From the NCBI GenBank assembly GCA_937906915.1, contig CALCUU010000226.1, positions 1 through 8,224 of the forward strand: a stretch of DNA of 8,224 nucleotides, given 5' to 3'. The stretch comes from an uncultured Phascolarctobacterium sp. GTDB lineage: Bacteria; Bacillota; Negativicutes; Acidaminococcales; Acidaminococcaceae. The notes beneath the pieces were generated by a model, which did not search any database, was not told the origin of the DNA, and saw only the letters and a program-made list of their open reading frames with translations. Positions 6,601 through 8,224 of this stretch are shown here, piece by piece. Position numbers and translations under genes: made by a program. The number at the start of each line of letters is the position of its first letter. The first letter of the stretch is position 1.

Positions 6601-6771
6601 CTTCCCATTGCCTTTGGTATCGGTGAAGGTGCGGAACTGCGTCAATCCATGGGCGTAGTATTGGTAGGCGGTTTGTTTACCTCTACTATTTTGACCTTGC
6701 TGGTTATTCCCAACATCTACATTCTCTTTGAAGAATGGAAAGAAAAACATAATGCAGGAAAAACCGCTTAG
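3688..6771 (+). CDS. RND multidrug efflux permease (AcrB/MexB, HAE1 family)
   Basis: Inner-membrane proton-driven exporter, expected to work as a trimer that moves amphiphilic compounds to the adaptor and a TolC-type channel. The 1027 residues match the family's usual 1020-1050. The start, MIGTFIRRPVF, is classic. Next come the first membrane helix (about 10-29), a porter domain with YDGASPQEMETLITKPIE, helices 2-6 from about 335, helix 7 from about 535, a second periplasmic loop, and helices 8-12 from about 862 (VYMVLAAQFESF marks helix 8). The proton-relay residues are intact: Asp399-Asp400 in ILIDDAIVVIEN (helix 4; AcrB Asp407/408) and Lys926 in LVTKNAILLVDYANQ (helix 10; AcrB Lys940). No frameshift is seen. 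An AGGA ribosome binding site lies inside the end of the adaptor gene, which suggests coupling. No outer-membrane channel gene follows. Substrate specificity cannot be read from the sequence; the motifs fit the drug-type rather than the metal-type subfamily. Confidence 0.96.
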   Translation: MIGTFIRRPVFTTMFVLMLVVFGIRCYPNIGVDLTPDVDLPLVSVRVTYDGASPQEMETLITKPIENSVSQVAGIKTLSSTVLEGYSETVLEFEFGVDPQDMSSEVREKVARVRRRLPDDIDEPVVQAVDLSSRPILMYTFSSEVRSRSEIRRFVEDNLVDELCMVEGVSEVNAYGASQRVIRLVAKPEKLAEYNIPFQTIYDKINDGNYNTPGGKVKNKDMEITVRTIGKYENIDDVKKIVVANKDGKPVYITDVVDVIDDWEDEDTFGSANGKPSVLVFVRKQSKTNTVDVIDGVKEKLVELQQRSIPPDIEISIVRDQSTFIRENIADVWNAIIFGGALALLITYMFLRDFRATIVGSLCIPTSIVATFFMMKVLDFTFNNMSLMALSLAVGILIDDAIVVIENIFRHMEMGKSPLVAAQHATEELSLAILATSLSLMAVFVPVGNMGEVIGQYFKQFGLTVAFAIAFSTLTAYSLTPMVSAYWLKKPDEEQASKERNKYLQIFLDKFEAGFQFIRKLYDETMVVVIRNPKKVLLGAFLSLFLNFGLLPFVGMEFQPTYDSGEFSVNFKAPIGTGLDKTVELAKPIQEEIMSYPEVKVVALNIGAGRNPVNQGSLEVRLHPTSERKRTMQEIMDELRVFVRGVEGVNANVVSNQGGGRGDSRPVQVGLRGNDIKQLKAYALELAEKVRQVPGATDVDISDSDDQPEIVIKLDQARASSLGLDSTSVGEVVEMAFMGKDTGNSYTIGDNDYDIILQMPGEWRTNINDVKNLRISNDEGQFIRLGDVATVELSSGPTRIEREDKRRQIVVYANTVGISPGDLIKVIKEQLIPEMNMDTGYSYKMVGQADRMARTFNEVSKAIILAIVVVYMVLAAQFESFVQPLVIMASLPFAIIGAVLGLLVAGQTANMMSMIGLTMLLGLVTKNAILLVDYANQAREEGTPLHKAVLDACSLRLRPIFMTTLSTILAMLPIAFGIGEGAELRQSMGVVLVGGLFTSTILTLLVIPNIYILFEEWKEKHNAGKTA

Positions 6772-6816
6772 GAAAGCGAATATTAACCTAATGCTTTTGA
6801 GCGGAGGATTACACCT

Positions 6817-7575
6817 GTGACTTTACAAGACGATAAAATTTTAGAAATTATAAATAAGTTTAAGAATCAAGAGCTGCCCCCAGAGGCAGCTCTTGCTCAA
6901 ATTAAGAGCTTGCAGTACACGGACTTGGGCTTTGCCAAATTGGATAACAACCGTGCGGAGCGACAAGGCTTCCCCGAAGTTATCTACTGCGCCGGCAAAA
7001 CTCCGGAGCAGTGCGCAGAGATTATGTACACTTTAAGCTTGAACAACCCTAACGTACTTGCAACTCGTGCAGATAAAAATGTATATGAAGCTATTAAGGC
7101 TAAAGTTCAAGACGTGCGCTATCACGAAGATGCGCGCGTTGTTGTGCTTGAAAGAAAGCCTTTGCCAAGAGATGAGGATCGTGTTATAACAATCGTTACT
7201 GCTGGGACTAGCGATATTCCTGTAGCGGCAGAAGCTGCTGTAACCGCAGAGATTATGGGTAACAAGGTCAACTGCGTTTATGACGTAGGTGTTGCCGGTA
7301 TTCATCGTCTCTTTGATAAGCTGGAGGTTATCCGTGCTGCCAACGTACTTATCGTTGTTGCCGGAATGGAAGGCGCACTGGCAAGTGTTGTTGGGGGCTT
7401 GGTGAATAAGCCAGTTGTGGCAGTACCTACCAGCGTAGGTTACGGTGCAAACTTCGGCGGGCTCTCCGCACTTTTGGGTATGCTTAACAGCTGCAGCGCG
7501 GGGGTAGCAGTAGTAAATATTGATAATGGTTTTGGTGCAGGACGTTTGGCAAGCATCATTAACCATATGAGGTAA
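6817..7575 (+). CDS. larB: LarB, pyridinium-3,5-biscarboxylic acid mononucleotide synthase (NPN cofactor biosynthesis)
   Basis: First enzyme of nickel-pincer nucleotide (NPN) synthesis. It carboxylates nicotinic acid adenine dinucleotide at C5 and cleaves its phosphoanhydride, giving pyridinium-3,5-biscarboxylic acid mononucleotide plus AMP. The 252 residues match the family's roughly 246-255. The N-terminal part (1-120) holds DLGFAKLDNNRAERQGFPEVIYCAGKT-like LarB signature segments. The C-terminal part (122-252) is the PurE/AIR carboxylase-like domain with TAGTSDIPVAAEA (128-140) and YDVGVAGIHR (155-164). Cys226 in LNSCSAGV corresponds to the cysteine (Cys221 in Lactiplantibacillus plantarum) that forms the covalent adduct with the substrate. 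The GTG start at 6817 is set by GGAGG at 6803-6807. The gene begins 45 bp after the permease with no clear terminator or promoter between them, so co-transcription is possible. larC follows after 5 bp. Confidence 0.95.
   Translation: MTLQDDKILEIINKFKNQELPPEAALAQIKSLQYTDLGFAKLDNNRAERQGFPEVIYCAGKTPEQCAEIMYTLSLNNPNVLATRADKNVYEAIKAKVQDVRYHEDARVVVLERKPLPRDEDRVITIVTAGTSDIPVAAEAAVTAEIMGNKVNCVYDVGVAGIHRLFDKLEVIRAANVLIVVAGMEGALASVVGGLVNKPVVAVPTSVGYGANFGGLSALLGMLNSCSAGVAVVNIDNGFGAGRLASIINHMR
6868..6895 (+). repeat. Strong stem-loop inside the 5' part of larB
   Basis: CAAGAGCTGCC (6868-6878) and GGCAGCTCTTG (6885-6895) form a perfect 11-bp stem with a 6-nt loop (CCCAGA). It begins 51 nt after the larB start, within codons 18-27. 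No T-run follows, so it is not an intrinsic terminator. It may affect ribosome movement or RNA stability, or it may be chance in the QELPPEAALA coding segment. Confidence 0.6.
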
Positions 7576-7580
7576 ATATA

Positions 7581-8224
7581 ATGAAGGCAATTTATTTAGA
7601 AACCTTTGCCGGCATCAGCGGTAATATGCTTTTAGGTGCATTACTTGATGCAGGCTTTCCTATAGACGTTTTAAAAAGTGAATTAGAAAAATTAAACTTG
7701 GGTGAGTATGAGCTTGTGCATCAACGAGCTAACAAGCTTGGCATTGATGCGCAATATTTTAACGTGCTTTTGCCCCACGGTCACGAGCATAGCCATAACC
7801 ACGAGCATACTCACGAAGAACATACTCATGCTCACGAGGAGCACTTCCATTGTCAGGAGTACGCTCATACTTATGACCCTGCTTCTCACCACGAAGAACA
7901 TCACCACGGTGAACACGCTCATCATCACGAAGAGCATCATCACCATGAAGAACATCATCATCACGAACATGATGCTCACGAATTGCCTCACGCTCACCAT
8001 CATCATGAGCACCGTAATTTAGCAAATGTGATGAGCATTATTGACGCTTCCTCTTTATCCCAAAGTATTAAGGACAAGGCAAGGGAAGTTTTCACTGCCA
8101 TTGCCATTGCGGAAGCCAAGGTACATGGTAAAGCGGTGGATGAGGTTCACTTCCACGAAGTTGGTGCCATTGATACCATTATTGATATCGTTGGGTGCCT
8201 CTTAGGTTTGGAATATCTTGGTAT
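7581..8224 (+). CDS. larC: LarC, pyridinium-3,5-bisthiocarboxylic acid mononucleotide nickel insertion protein, N-terminal part with long His-rich insert; 3' end outside window
   Basis: LarC inserts nickel into the dithio-precursor made by LarE, in a CTP-dependent reaction, giving the finished NPN cofactor of lactate racemase and related enzymes. The window shows 214 complete codons; full-length LarC is usually about 400 residues. The N-terminal signature YLETFAGISGNMLLGALLDAG is clear, although I recall GISGDM as the usual form, so Asn15 stands where Asp is expected. VHFHEVGAIDTIIDIVG at 189-205 is the second family block. Between them, residues 66-144 form an insert with 38 His, many Glu and one Cys, followed by the RNLANVMSII segment that normally follows a shorter His stretch. 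The start ATG 7581 lies 5 bp after larB, with GAGGT at 7569-7573 as ribosome binding site, so the two genes are one unit. In L. plantarum, larC is read through a programmed frameshift; the window ends too early to test this. Confidence 0.94.
   Translation, partial: MKAIYLETFAGISGNMLLGALLDAGFPIDVLKSELEKLNLGEYELVHQRANKLGIDAQYFNVLLPHGHEHSHNHEHTHEEHTHAHEEHFHCQEYAHTYDPASHHEEHHHGEHAHHHEEHHHHEEHHHHEHDAHELPHAHHHHEHRNLANVMSIIDASSLSQSIKDKAREVFTAIAIAEAKVHGKAVDEVHFHEVGAIDTIIDIVGCLLGLEYLG
7776..8012 (+). repeat. Low-complexity CAY-rich tract encoding the LarC His-rich domain
   Basis: In this 237-bp stretch 38 of 79 codons are CAC or CAT, interspersed with GAA/GAG and small residues. The two His codons are mixed rather than being one pure triplet repeat, so selection for histidine looks likelier than recent slippage. 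The spacing changes from alternating His-x pairs at the left (HEHSHNHEHTH) to four-His blocks separated by EE at the right (HHHHEEHHHH). Long open frames on the opposite strand and in the other frames here are by-products of the biased composition. Confidence 0.85.

Noticed and set aside
6728..6753. TTGAAG / CATAAT as a larB promoter inside the end of the permease gene
   Set aside because: The spacer is only 14 bp, too short for a standard promoter.
6764..6804. Hairpins between permease and larB (CGCTT-AGGA-AAGCG, or CCGCT with AGCGG) as a terminator or ribosome-site switch
   Set aside because: The stems are only 5 bp, no T-run follows, and the two pairings exclude each other; the evidence is too weak to claim regulation.
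7033..7590. 185-codon minus-strand open frame opposite larB
   Set aside because: larB is a clear full-length family member with its catalytic Cys. The antisense product has no recognisable features.
7776..8012. CRISPR-like or microsatellite array
   Set aside because: There are no constant repeats with unique spacers, and the tract stays in frame within larC as mixed His and Glu codons.
7692..8025. Minus-strand and alternative plus-frame open frames across the His-rich tract
   Set aside because: They are compositional by-products of the CAY/GAR repeat; their products are low-complexity Met/Val, Thr/Ile or Asp/Arg strings.

Overview
The window reads as chromosomal DNA from a low-to-mid GC Firmicute that has an outer membrane, most likely a member of the Negativicutes. 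That assignment is inference. It rests on Firmicute-style strong ribosome binding sites (AGGAGGTG, GGAGG) found together with diderm machinery: an AcrA/AcrB-type RND pump whose adaptor keeps the TolC-docking motif, and type IV pilus or type II secretion inner-membrane proteins. All seven genes lie on the + strand, with short gaps or overlaps.

Layout. (1) 1-446 is the 3' end of phosphoenolpyruvate synthase (ppsA), closed by a strong intrinsic terminator at 476-524. (2) 537-552 is a perfect 16-bp parS palindrome, the ParB centromere site, lying just upstream of the next gene's ribosome binding site. (3) 576-2469 is a tight three-gene pilus-type cassette: a short A24 prepilin peptidase, a fused PilM-fragment/PilN protein, and a PilO-like protein. 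No pilin, motor ATPase, platform protein or secretin is present. (4) 2470-2566 is a compact promoter region with phased T-tracts, an extended -10 promoter and two perfect inverted repeats placed like operators. (5) 2567-6771 is a two-gene RND efflux operon (adaptor plus permease). (6) 6817-8224 holds larB and the 5' part of larC, for the nickel-pincer nucleotide (NPN) cofactor. They follow the pump after 45 bp with no visible terminator. The larC product carries a very long His-rich insert.

How the genes work together. PEP synthase supplies PEP for gluconeogenesis and is transcriptionally separate. The pilus cassette should form the inner-membrane alignment platform (PilN/PilO dimers) plus the enzyme that matures prepilins, and must work with pilus genes elsewhere. 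The pump should export small hydrophobic compounds through an unlinked TolC-like channel. LarB and LarC make NPN from nicotinic acid adenine dinucleotide together with LarE, which is not in the window; the cofactor serves LarA-type lactate racemases and related 2-hydroxyacid racemases/epimerases.

Most worth a second look: the GspL-like PilM-PilN fusion that lacks the ATPase parts of PilM; the perfect parS site in the leader of the pilus cassette; the double-palindrome promoter of the pump; and the 79-residue LarC insert containing 38 histidines. I found no mobile element, CRISPR array, tRNA or rRNA. Apart from the listed features, no gene-free stretch exceeds about 130 bases.
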